Below are positions 10,631 to 19,002 of a stretch of DNA of 64,000 nucleotides, in pieces (position 1 is the first letter of the stretch; each line of letters begins with the position of its first letter). The stretch spans positions 8,083,705 through 8,147,704 of the forward strand of contig NC_055987.1 in NCBI RefSeq assembly GCF_018446385.1, read 5' to 3'. Position numbers and translations under genes: made by a program. This DNA comes from Zingiber officinale (taxonomy: Eukaryota; Streptophyta; Magnoliopsida; Zingiberales; Zingiberaceae). The notes beneath the pieces are model-generated. The model did no database searches. It was given only the letters and a program-made list of their open reading frames with translations, and was not told the origin of the DNA.

Positions 10631-11914
10631 TTATTTATCACTAAGTCCATGAGCATTTTTATTTTTAGGCTTATAACTATAGTCCTTAGTGTTATTGCCT
10701 AAATTCTCATCTACCTTCCTAAACCTAGGTGTGGTAGTTTTAGCATGTAGAGCCACATATTTTTTATTAACTTCTCCATGCTTCCTATTCTTATGGTAGA
10801 TAGCATTAAAATGATATAAGTTAGAACTAACATGTTTTTTACCATAATTTAAAGGGGTAGGCTCAATAAAAGTTACCTTTCTTTTTACCTTGGAGACTCC
10901 CCCTTGAGATGAGCTTCCTCCTTGAGCCTTGACCGCCTTCTTCCCCTTAGGGCATTGACTTCGGTAATGCCCTTTTTGTTGGCACAAGAAGCACACAATG
11001 TGCTCCTTGCTCTTCTTTGTTGTGGGGATGGTCTCCTTGGGCTTCTCCTTGCCCTTGAGTGTCACTTGGCCCTTCTTCTTGGCCAAGTTGGGACACTTGC
11101 TCTTGTAGTGTCCATTCTCCCTACACTCAAAACATATAATATGATTTTTATTTTTAAATGAACTATTTATACCTTCTTGTGTAGGGGTGGCACTTGCTCC
11201 TCCATTTGATCCGGAGGTAGAGGCTTCCTCTTGATCCGAAGATGATACTCCTCCATTTGATTTTGCTTGACTTGTGGAGGTGGAAGTTTCTTCTCCATTT
11301 GACCCGGATGTAGAAACTTCTCCTTCTTCTTGATCCGGTGTCATCGAAGATTGCTCTCCCTCAATCCTAGAGGTGGAGGCTTCTTCATCTTCATCTTGTA
11401 TATGGAACAAGGAGTATGCTCCCTCCTTGTTCCCTTCATTGCATTCCCTCGAAGATGAAGCTTCTTCTTGGACTTCTTCTTCGGAAGTTGAGCATCTCTC
11501 AATTTCGGAGTCCTCCTCTTGGTCTTGATCCAATGAGCCACCCTCTTTGGATTCTTCTTGGTTTGGTACAGTGGAGGGGATCTCATGAATCTTTGCCAAT
11601 TTGCTCCATAGCTCTTTGGCATCTTCATATTTTCTAATTTTGCATAGAATTGTGTTAGGCAATAAATTAACCAATAATTTGGTTACCTTGTCATTTGCCT
11701 CGCACCTTTGAACTTGCTCCGGGCTCCATTTGCTCCTCTTGAGAACTTTGCCCTTTAAATTCGTTGGAGCTTCGAAGCCTTCCATAAGAGCAAACCATTG
11801 CTCTATTTCCACCATTAAGAAGTTTCCGATCCTTGATTTCCAAAGATCGAAGCTTGTAGATGTGTAAGGTGGAGCCACTCTTGTGTCAAATCCAAGTCCA
11901 TCTTGGAATTGCAT
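10631..11914 (-). CDS. Copia Gag protein with UBN2-like domain and two zinc knuckles (element A)
   Basis: The 427-residue frame starts MQFQDGLGF. Residues about 15-105 resemble the DUF4219/UBN2 part of plant Copia Gag (YTSTSFDLWKSRIGNFL, then LLPNTIL and ELWSKLAKIHE). A long acidic Ser/Glu/Gln-rich low-complexity linker follows, to about residue 255. Two CCHC knuckles come next (CFECRENGHYKSKC and CFLCQQKGHYRSQC), then a basic tail. Gag would form the particle and bind the element RNA. This is retrotransposon capsid coding sequence in a fossil that has no pol; whether it is still expressed cannot be told. Confidence 0.85.
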   Translation of the reverse strand: MQFQDGLGFDTRVAPPYTSTSFDLWKSRIGNFLMVEIEQWFALMEGFEAPTNLKGKVLKRSKWSPEQVQRCEANDKVTKLLVNLLPNTILCKIRKYEDAKELWSKLAKIHEIPSTVPNQEESKEGGSLDQDQEEDSEIERCSTSEEEVQEEASSSRECNEGNKEGAYSLFHIQDEDEEASTSRIEGEQSSMTPDQEEGEVSTSGSNGEETSTSTSQAKSNGGVSSSDQEEASTSGSNGGASATPTQEGINSSFKNKNHIICFECRENGHYKSKCPNLAKKKGQVTLKGKEKPKETIPTTKKSKEHIVCFLCQQKGHYRSQCPKGKKAVKAQGGSSSQGGVSKVKRKVTFIEPTPLNYGKKHVSSNLYHFNAIYHKNRKHGEVNKKYVALHAKTTTPRFRKVDENLGNNTKDYSYKPKNKNAHGLSDK

Positions 11915-12039
11915 CTTGAAGTTGAGCTTCTTGAGATGAAGTCTTTGACTTGTAGAATTTGCTCCAACTTCTTCACCCTCTAGCTCTTCTTGTTTTGTTT
12001 GCCCCTTCCGACGATGATTCCGGTGAAGAGCAACCTCAC

Positions 12040-12050
12040 TCTGATACCAC
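12040..12050 (-). other. Primer-binding site of Copia element A
   Basis: The minus strand reads TGGTATCAGAG directly after the LTR end AACA plus one base. This is the standard Copia site complementary to initiator methionine tRNA, and it fixes which LTR is the 5' one. Confidence 0.9.
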
Positions 12051-12051
12051 T

Positions 12052-14087
12052 TGTTGGGACCGAAATGTAGCTAGAGGGGGGTGAATAGCTCGTCGCGTGC
12101 TAGTGTGCTTCGTTGCTTGTTTTTTTCAAGGATGCGCAGCGGAAATACAAAGAAACAACTACAACAATGCTAACAAATGGATTTTACTTGGTATCCACCT
12201 CACAAGAGGTGACTAGTCCAAGGATCCACGCACACACACACCTCCACTATGAATAACACTCCTTTATGGTAACTACCAAAGGCGGAGAAGCCCTACAACA
12301 CTCTCAATACAAGAAGAAGAAAGGGAAATATAGGATAAGCAAGAGCTTACAAGATATACAGTAAAAATCCTAACCCTAACTTCTTCTTCTTGCTTTTGAT
12401 CCGCTTCTTGACTTGGAAAAGCCTCCAAGAATCTTCAAGAACTGGTGATCTGGAGCTTGGAGAGAGCTGTGGAGTTGCTGGAGAGGATCGGAGTTGAATC
12501 GTGTAAGAGATGCCGAAGGGAACGAACGTCTGCGGCTTAAATCGACGCTAACGGTCGGATCCCGATCAATCGGATTGCTCCCAATCGATCGGGGAGGCTT
12601 TGAATCGATCCACTGATCGATCCAGAGCGCCACTGTGCTCTGGGAATTTGCCTGGATCGATCAGCTGATCGATCTAGCCTTTATCGCGTAAAAACGCGCC
12701 ACCCCAATCGATCCACTGATCGATCCAGAGGCATTCTGTGCGCTCTGCGACTTGCCCACTCGAGGCTTGTCGCAGGGGCCTTCCCAATCGATCGGCCGAT
12801 CGATTGGGCATCAGCCAATCGATCGGCTGATCGATCCAGACTTGGTTTTTGCCCAAAACCAAGTCCCAAGCCCCCCAAACCAACATCCGTTCAATCCATG
12901 ACCTGTTGGTTCATCCTCACCAAGTGTCCGGTCAATCCCTTTGACCCACTTGGACTTTTCCTCATCGTGCCAAGTATCCGGTCAATCCCTTTGACCTACT
13001 TGGACTTTCACCAGATTTCTGCTGCCTAGCTTCACTCACCAGGTCTTTCACCTAGCTTCACTCACTAGGATTTTCCTCTGCCTGGCTTCACTCACCAGGA
13101 CTTTCACCTAGCTTTTCACCTGGCTTCACTCACCAGGATTTTCCTCTGCCTGGCTTCACTCACCAGGACTTTCACCTAGCTTCACTCATTAGGATTTTCA
13201 CCTGGCTTCACTCACCAGGATTTTCCTCTGCCTGGCTTCACTCACTAGGACTTTCACCTAGCTTTTCACCTGGCTTCACTCACCAGGATTTTCCTCTACC
13301 TGGCTTCACTCACCAGGACTTTCACCTAGCTTCACTCACTAGGATTTTCACCTGGCTTCACTCACCGGTCAATCCCTTTGACCTACTTAGACTTTTCTCC
13401 TCTTGCCAAGTATCCGGTTAATCCCTTTGATCTACTTGGACTTTCTCCTCTTGCTAAGTATCCGGTCAATCCCTTTGACCTACTTGGACTTTCACCAGAT
13501 TTCTGGTCAACCTTGACCCATCTGGATTTCCCCGTGCCTAGCTTCACTCACCAAGACTTCCCTTCTGCCTAGCTTCACTCACTAGGACTTCTCTTCTGCC
13601 TGGCTTCACTCACCAGGTCTTTCACCTAGCTTCACTCACTAGGATTTTCACCTGGCTTCACTCACCAGGATTTTCCTCTGCCTGGCTTCACTCACCAGGA
13701 CTTTCACCTAGCTTCACTCACTAGGATTTTCACCTGGCTTCAGTCACCAGGATTTTCCTCTGCCTGGCTTCACTCACCAGGACTTTCACCTAGCTTCACT
13801 CACTAGGATTTTCACCTGGCTTCACTCACCAGGTCTTTCACCTAGCTTCACTCACTAGGATTTTCCTCTTCCTGGCTTCACTTACCAGGACTTCCACAGT
13901 CAAGTATCCGGTCAACCTTGACTTACTTGACTCTTCTACAATCAAACTTGATCAAACCCTGATCAGAGGAAAATTGCACCAACAATCTCCCCACATGAGG
14001 TGCAGTTGTTCATGTATTGTCAAACATCGAAACCATGATCAAGACTCAAGCTTGGTCGACCAGGTCAACCTTGACCTAAGGGATATT
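12052..14087 (-). repeat. 5' LTR of the gag-only Copia element A, outer end lost
   Basis: It matches 6263-7811 but is about 490 bp longer. The excess is mostly in the minisatellite. Identity stops at GGATATTA near 14087, before the expected LTR terminus. Confidence 0.88.
13022..13900 (-). repeat. Expanded CCTRG hairpin minisatellite, 5' LTR of element A
   Basis: About 30 units of the same CCTAG/CTAGG and CCTGG/CCAGG hairpin type are present, interrupted near 13370-13530 by a block of CCAAGT/ACTTGG-type nested hairpins. The array is roughly three times as long as in the sister LTR, which shows rapid expansion after insertion. Confidence 0.9.
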
Positions 14088-14300
14088 ACTTTTTTTAAAA
14101 AAAAAGAATTTAGATATCTCCACAATAGCATGATATTGTCCACTTTGGGCCTAGACCCTCATGGCTTTGCTCTTGGGCTCTCCCCAAAAGGCCTCATACC
14201 AATGGAGATATCTTTTCTCTTATAAACCCATGATCTTTCTCATGTGTTTCCAATATGAGACTATGTTTGCAACCTTGCAACCCCAACAATCCTTTTATTC
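14088..14300 (-). mobile_element. Copia-like LTR fragment (family D), minus orientation
   Basis: The core 14106-14215 is the complement of 3811-3925. Read on the minus strand, it starts near TGTTGGGGTTGCAAG (about 14290) and runs through GGTATGAGGCCTTTTGGGG to GGACAATATCATGCTATTG. It abuts the truncated end of the LTR of element A. It is a fossil of a short-LTR family. Confidence 0.5.
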
Positions 14301-14640
14301 TCTATTTAAAGGTAACCGATTGCAACATCAAGGGAGACAATTCAATTGTTTTCTACTCTCTTTTCTATTCATTTTCTCCATCTTTTCTTTGAGATCTGAC
14401 TTAAGTGTTAGAGATACCTTGTCAAAATTCACCTTGGCCTTTGTCCAAAGATTCCTTTGGTGCTCATCAATTGGAAGCAGACCTCCCAAGTTGCCGACCT
14501 CTCAAGTTGTCGATCTTCAGACCTGTCGATCTCCTGACTTGCCAATCTCCTGACCTGTCGATCTCCGGACCTACCAATCTGCAAATCTATTGTCCTGCAA
14601 GCTTGTAGAGGAGAGTCAGCCTGATTGAAAAAAGATGGAT
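14301..14640 (+). mobile_element. Ty3/gypsy (Tat-like) LTR fragment, second copy
   Basis: It parallels 3945-4265: GGGAGACAATTCAATTGTTTTC, then the TTGAGATCTGACTTAAG motif, then the GATTCCTTTGGTGCTC motif and repeated words of the type GTCGATCTCC(A/T)GAC. No internal domain follows. It is a fossil. Confidence 0.5.
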
Positions 14641-14837
14641 CCGTCACCTCAACGGCTCCTCTAGAGCCGATCCCACAAATATGAAGGAAAATAAATTTAG
14701 GTACACAGACGAAAGGTACCTCTCAGAGTTCATTCTACTGAGATGACAGAATAAGAATTAGGGGACTTGCATTATGAAAAATGGAATTCAAGCATAAATC
14801 AAATCCTGCTAAAGCATCAAAATCAGCATATATCTGC

Positions 14838-15466
14838 CTTACCCGCATAGCTTCCTCCTAGTGCATATCTTCCAGCTTGCAGAGAATACAGCGACGGAGG
14901 GTCAGAATATCCTATAGTGAAAGTTTTAATTGTCAGAATGATAAAAAAATCTCCAGTTCAACTGAGTTTGTCCATGCCAAAGACTAAAGATGGTAGTTCT
15001 TTACCTAGCCCTGCTAGCCAGTCGTCAGAAACAGGGTCTTAAAAATTGAATAGGTCAAGTTCAAGTCAGCATCCTGCACAAGGGAAATTATTTGGTGAAT
15101 CTCAAATAAGTAGGTCAAGCTCTTAAAAGATTTTAGAACCTAGCCTGCATCAACGTCCTGGATTCACTCCTTACAGGGTTTTCTTGGCAATGTCAAAGAT
15201 AAGCTCCTCAAGACTCAAAGACAACTAGAGCTTCAACTTGAGGATCTGCCATCTGACCACGATCCTAGAGAATACTATGAAACTACAGAACAGCTTCTTG
15301 AACCACTTGCTCTTTGTTATGAGTATTTGCATTCATGTGGATCTGGCATTCTTGTTAATGGGCGGTTAATAGATCTGATAAGAAGAGTAGCGACCTTTGG
15401 AATGGTCTTAATGAAGCTTGATTTGCGTCCGGAGGCCAGCAGACATTCTGAAACTCTAGTTGCTAT
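14838..15466 (+). pseudogene. PPC4: Fragment of bacterial-type phosphoenolpyruvate carboxylase (PPC4-like)
   Basis: Translated pieces match the central part of plant bacterial-type PEPC. LPACREYSDGGSEYP lies near 14870-14915. The Ser/Pro-rich linker ending LEPSLHQRPGFTPYR lies near 15130-15180. Then come NVKDKLLKTQRQLEL, YYETTEQLLEPLALCYEYL and GRLIDLIRRVATFGMVLMKL, to about 15460. This clade differs from the C4/CAM plant-type enzyme by this long linker and by its sequence. The fragment carries in-frame stops (one is in the linker near 15040) and lacks both the N-terminal part and the catalytic C-terminal part, so it cannot make an enzyme. No intron is evident across about 600 bp. It is directly followed by pieces of three other genes on the same strand. 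Confidence 0.85.
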
Positions 15467-15489
15467 GATGAAGAGATGAAGGTCAAAGG

Positions 15490-15708
15490 AGAGGTTGCCA
15501 TTGATGTTGCAACAACCTTCATAAATATTGCTATGACGTAACAGGATGTTGGGAACATGAAATCTGTATTACGATATCTGCAAGAAACATTGAAAAAGAA
15601 TGAACGGGTTCTCGATCCTGATCATATTCAAACTGCAGTCTGGTATCATGCTCTTGCCATTTCATTTAGCAGGAAAGTAAAACTCACGATATACTTGTTA
15701 AGAACTTA
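15490..15708 (+). pseudogene. Fragment of CLU/TSS-type TPR protein
   Basis: The plus strand encodes VATTFINIAM, then QDVGNM, LRYLQETLKKNERVLDPDHI, QTAVWYHALAISF and DILVKNLE. This matches the TPR region of plant CLU-related proteins (FRIENDLY, TSS/REC type; family consensus ALRYLQEALKKNERLLG and HIQTAVCYHALAIAFN). Those proteins are large cytosolic TPR proteins of mitochondrial or chloroplast maintenance. Only about 70 codons are present, with a stop before QDVGNM and a gap after SF. It continues straight into HSP90-like sequence with no spacer. Confidence 0.82.
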
Positions 15709-15804
15709 GAAACAAAGATGACTTTTTCCCTCAAAGAGGATCAATTGGAATATCTTAAGAAACAATGCCTCAAAGATTTTATCAAGAAGCATTTCGAGTT
15801 CATC
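15709..15804 (+). pseudogene. Fragment of HSP90
   Basis: The frame TKMTFSLKEDQLEYLKKQ followed by CLKDFIKKHFEFI corresponds to the HSP90 middle segment whose usual form is LKEDQLEYLEERRLKDLVKKHSEFI. Only about 32 codons are kept. The junction to the next fragment falls inside a short stretch where HSP90 (EFI.YP) and HSP70 (DFY.T) are similar, which suggests joining at microhomology. Confidence 0.78.
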
Positions 15805-15997
15805 ACCTTCTACCCCACGATCACCTGAGCTCGGTTTGAGGAGCTCAACATGGACCCGTTCAAGAAGTGCATGGAGCTGGTGGAGAAGTGCTAGAGGGTA
15901 CCACAAAGATGGGCAAGAGTAGCATCCATGATATCGTGCTCATCAGTGGATGGACAAGGATTCCAAAGGTCCAACATCTGCTAGTAGATTTTATCAA
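15805..15997 (+). pseudogene. Fragment of cytosolic-type HSP70
   Basis: [27 protein letters not shown] and, in another frame, KSSIHDIVLISGWTRIPKVQHLL match the end of the HSP70 nucleotide-binding domain (usual form [29 protein letters not shown], then DVVLVGGSTRIPKVQQLL). There is a stop after FYPTIT and a frame change after EKC. The fragment is about 60 codons. After about 15997 it gives way to sequence resembling the tail of a gypsy element. Confidence 0.85.
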
Positions 15998-16480
15998 GTT
16001 GATATCAGATGATCTTCCTTCTAGACTACTACTTGACACTACTTTGAATTTAAGAATGAGTTCTTTTTAACCTAAGACGACTGATGAAGGAGGATTCGTT
16101 GGAAATTTTTTAGTAAATTTTTCTTTCTTGTAATTTTAGGGGGTTTTTATAATTTAGCCATTTTTGATAATTTTTTTTTAAAAAAAAAATTTGAGTTTGT
16201 TTAGAAATTTAAAAATTACGAGTCTTTTTCCTCTTTTTATGATTTATTTTTTTCTTTACAAACTAGGAATTGAGAGTTTATATGTTAAGATTTCTTTTAT
16301 TTATTTGTGTCTTATGGTTTAGAGTCTATATAAATATATATTTAGTTGTTCGAATAATTATTTTTCATTATTAAATAATTTTTTTTTGAAAAATAAGACG
16401 ATGTTTTCTCTTATTATTTTCTCCTCAATTTCTTTTTCTCATCAACTCACAGGATAATTGTTATTTTATCCGTTGCCAGC
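15998..16480 (+). mobile_element. Gypsy-like 3' tail and LTR-like AT-rich sequence
   Basis: TTGAATTTAAGAATGAGTTC and the following TTTTTAACCTAAGACGACTG with TGATGAAGGAGGA resemble the stretch between pol and the 3' LTR of many plant gypsy elements. An AT-rich segment with GTTTAGAGTCTATATAAATA (TATA-like) follows. No clear ends were found. It is a degenerate fossil and may be the vehicle of the gene fragments upstream. Confidence 0.4.
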
Positions 16481-17295
16481 ACTCATATGATGAGTTCTCT
16501 GTCATGATCTATATATATAAAATTTCTATGGGAGTGACAATCACTTTTATAATTAATCAATTTGAATGATTAAATATCTAAATTCTATATAAAAAAAATC
16601 TCTAGCAATGAAATAATATCAACCTCTACGCTGTACGCCCTATCCTATTATTTTTGACGATATTAAAAGTTAAAGGGCAACAAATTAACACATCTCTTCT
16701 GTTTTTTTTTTCCCCTTGAAACAAGATTTTATTTTGGTTAAAGTAAAATAACACTAGCTATTCTATAGTAGATTGCTAGAAAATTAAATTCAAGGAAAAA
16801 CAAAGTTAGCTCAGGCGGCCATTTGTGGTAATGGGCCCCACTGATCATTTCTAGGTCTGTCCCACGTCTCTTTCCACTGCTTCAATAATTCTTATTTGAC
16901 TTAGTCGCAGAATTTTATATTTCCCATCGTTTTCATCCCGTCAACACTGCCACTTCTAGCAACCATTATAAAAAATAATAATAATAATAAATCGAAAATT
17001 ATGATTAGAACTGCGAGTTAAAAGATAATAATGGCATGTTAAACATAATAAAATTTTGTGGTGGACCAAGCACAACTCATGTATTTGTCGTGTTGAGTTT
17101 ATAACGAACCAATCATGCTCCCGCCCACCTCAATCTCCTCCACAATTTCAGGACATAAAGACAATAAGATCGTCAACCTTTCCCAACCTCGCCTTCTTTT
17201 CCATTCTCTTTATATTTCTTAGATTCGTTCCGTCTCTTTGGGTTGTTCCTATTCTTCTTGATCTCCAGGAGCTTTTAATTCATCTTCAGACATAG
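16481..17295 (+). promoter_or_regulatory. Upstream region of the carbonic anhydrase gene
   Basis: About 800 bp of AT-rich spacer include a short AAT microsatellite near 16975-16990. TCTCTTTATATTTCTT near 17206-17221 is a TATA-like element about 85 bp before the start codon. CCCACGTCTC near 16860 holds a CACGT core. No ORF of note is present on either strand. Confidence 0.4.
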
Positions 17296-18627
17296 ATGGG
17301 AACTATAGAGCGCTTCCAATCCGGTTTCGAGCTCTTCAAGAAGGAGGTCTATGAGTAAGTCCCAATTACACCTTCCCTTTGCATGCTTAGCTTGTTGCTT
17401 CCCAATCACACCGATCAACTGCAGAAAGAAGCCTGATCTGTTTGGTCCACTCAAGGAGAGCCAAAGCCCCAAGGTTAGTCTTCATGAACTGCCATCAAGT
17501 TAAATTTTTATATTTATCCATGATCTAACATGAGCAGCAATGGTGCACAGTACCTTGTTTTCGCATGCTCTGACTCCCGCGTGTGCCCATCGGTGGTGCT
17601 CAACTTTCAACCCGGTGAGGCCTTCACAATCCGCAACATCGCCAACACAGTCCCTCCCTATGACCCAGTAGGGTTCTTTTCTTTATTTGCTCCGATGTGT
17701 GATCGCCGGCAGCTGCCCTGTCTTATGTGTTTGATGCTTCTGTTCAGGTGAAGTATGGAGGAATTGGGGCAGCCATTGAGTATCCTGTGGTCTATCTCAA
17801 GGTCTGCACTGTGTATTTTCCTAAGTTTCGTCAGTCTATAGTTGTTCACTCAAAAATAAAGCAAGAACTTTAAGCATAACCTGATTCATGGCCTCCAATT
17901 GGGCAAGTATCAGATCGCCCTTTTTGCATTTGGAATGAAGGGTGAATGCCAATCAAGAAGAGATGGGAACTTTAAACAAAAAAAGTATAGTAAAGAAGAA
18001 GACTAGTGACAAACCTGATGCCCACCCAATTGGCCATTTTATTTCCCTCAGGATATGCACAAATACAAATTGGATGGTGTTGTGCAGGTGGAGAACATAA
18101 TAGTGATCGGTCACAGTCGGTGCGGTGGAATCAGGGCACTCTTGGCCACCAAGGATGATGGCTCCACCAGCACGTAAAAACTCCAGTTCATGTTGTTCAT
18201 TCTACTGCTCCATGAGCATCCAATCATGATCATACATTTCTTTTGGCTGAGCTTGGACAGTGACTTCATTGAGGATTGGATGAAGATTAGTCTGCCGGCA
18301 AAGAAGAAGGTGGAGGAGGAGCATGCCGCCCTGCCACTTGAAGAGAAGTTGGCGATTGCAGAGAAGGTAACCTCAGTGAAACTTTGCAAAAAAAATCAAT
18401 AACAAAGCAACAATTATGGACTCTGACAAACCTAATGGGACACATTTTTACTGGGTTTATTAGCTTACAGTTCTCCCTTCAACTTTTTGCAGGAGGCAGT
18501 GAACTCGTCCCTAGCCAACCTCAAGACGTATCCCTTTGTGACAGAGGGTATAGAAAAGGGAAACTTAAAGTTGTTTGGTGCACACTATGATTTCGTTGAT
18601 GGCAAATTTGAGATATGGGAGGCCTAA
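17296..18627 (+). CDS. Beta carbonic anhydrase, seven exons, apparently intact
   Basis: Exons are 17296-17354, 17425-17473, 17551-17667, 17748-17801, 18088-18173, 18261-18366 and 18493-18627. All introns are GT-AG and the phases agree, giving 201 residues. The enzyme interconverts CO2 and bicarbonate with zinc. The zinc ligands are visible: Cys42 (FACSDSRV), His102 and Cys105 (IGHSRCGG), with the Asp44/Arg46 dyad. It continues through DFIEDWMKI and [16 protein letters not shown] to [14 protein letters not shown]. The N-terminus ([14 protein letters not shown]) is short: there is no transit peptide and little of the long helical leader of chloroplast forms, so a cytosolic location is likely. 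The segment between [10 protein letters not shown] and EKEAVN lacks the Cys-containing THCEK motif of many relatives. An alternative upstream first exon is possible. Confidence 0.93.
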
Positions 18628-19002
18628 CCTCGTCCTTGGTTTCTCATGATGAAAGCCTGATAGTGTAACTATGTTACCTTAGTGAACCAGATTGTGGCAT
18701 CTATAAACTACGCTGTTTGATTTGATCTTTACATGTACAAGAGTTGCATAATTCAGCCAAATCCAGGTTCTTATTCTTTCAAATATTTTGAAAGTGTGCA
18801 ATACCTATAATGATCTTTGAGCTTAAAAAATGATCTAAAATATGCATTCATAGCTGAATAGAGTTAATTTATTATTTAAGCATCATAACCTAGTTTGCAA
18901 AACAAAGAAGAAAAACTTTATCACAAGCAACTGAAGAAAGTATTGATTCAAAGGCATCGAGGATCAATCATAATAAAAATTTGAGATCAATGATGGCAGA
19001 CT
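18628..19002 (+). other. 3' flank of the carbonic anhydrase gene
   Basis: The presumed 3' UTR and spacer extend to the hAT insertion. No clear polyadenylation signal stands out beyond AT-rich words. Confidence 0.4.

Larger units (their letters stand above)
6263..14087 (-). mobile_element. Gag-only Copia retrotransposon (TR-GAG type), family A, nearly complete
   Basis: Element parts in minus-strand order are: 5' LTR 14087-12052 (its outer end is cut short), initiator-Met primer-binding site 12050-12040, gag 11914-10631, a second frame 10597-10124, about 2.3 kb of sequence without a recognisable domain, a purine tract, and 3' LTR 7811-6263. The intact LTR starts TGTTGGAGCAATATCCC and ends TTCGGTCCCAACA. 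No protease, integrase, reverse transcriptase or RNase H motif is seen, so it would have depended on enzymes from another element. The right LTR is longer, mainly because its minisatellite is expanded. It is a fossil; no target duplication can be read because the right end is lost. Confidence 0.85.
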
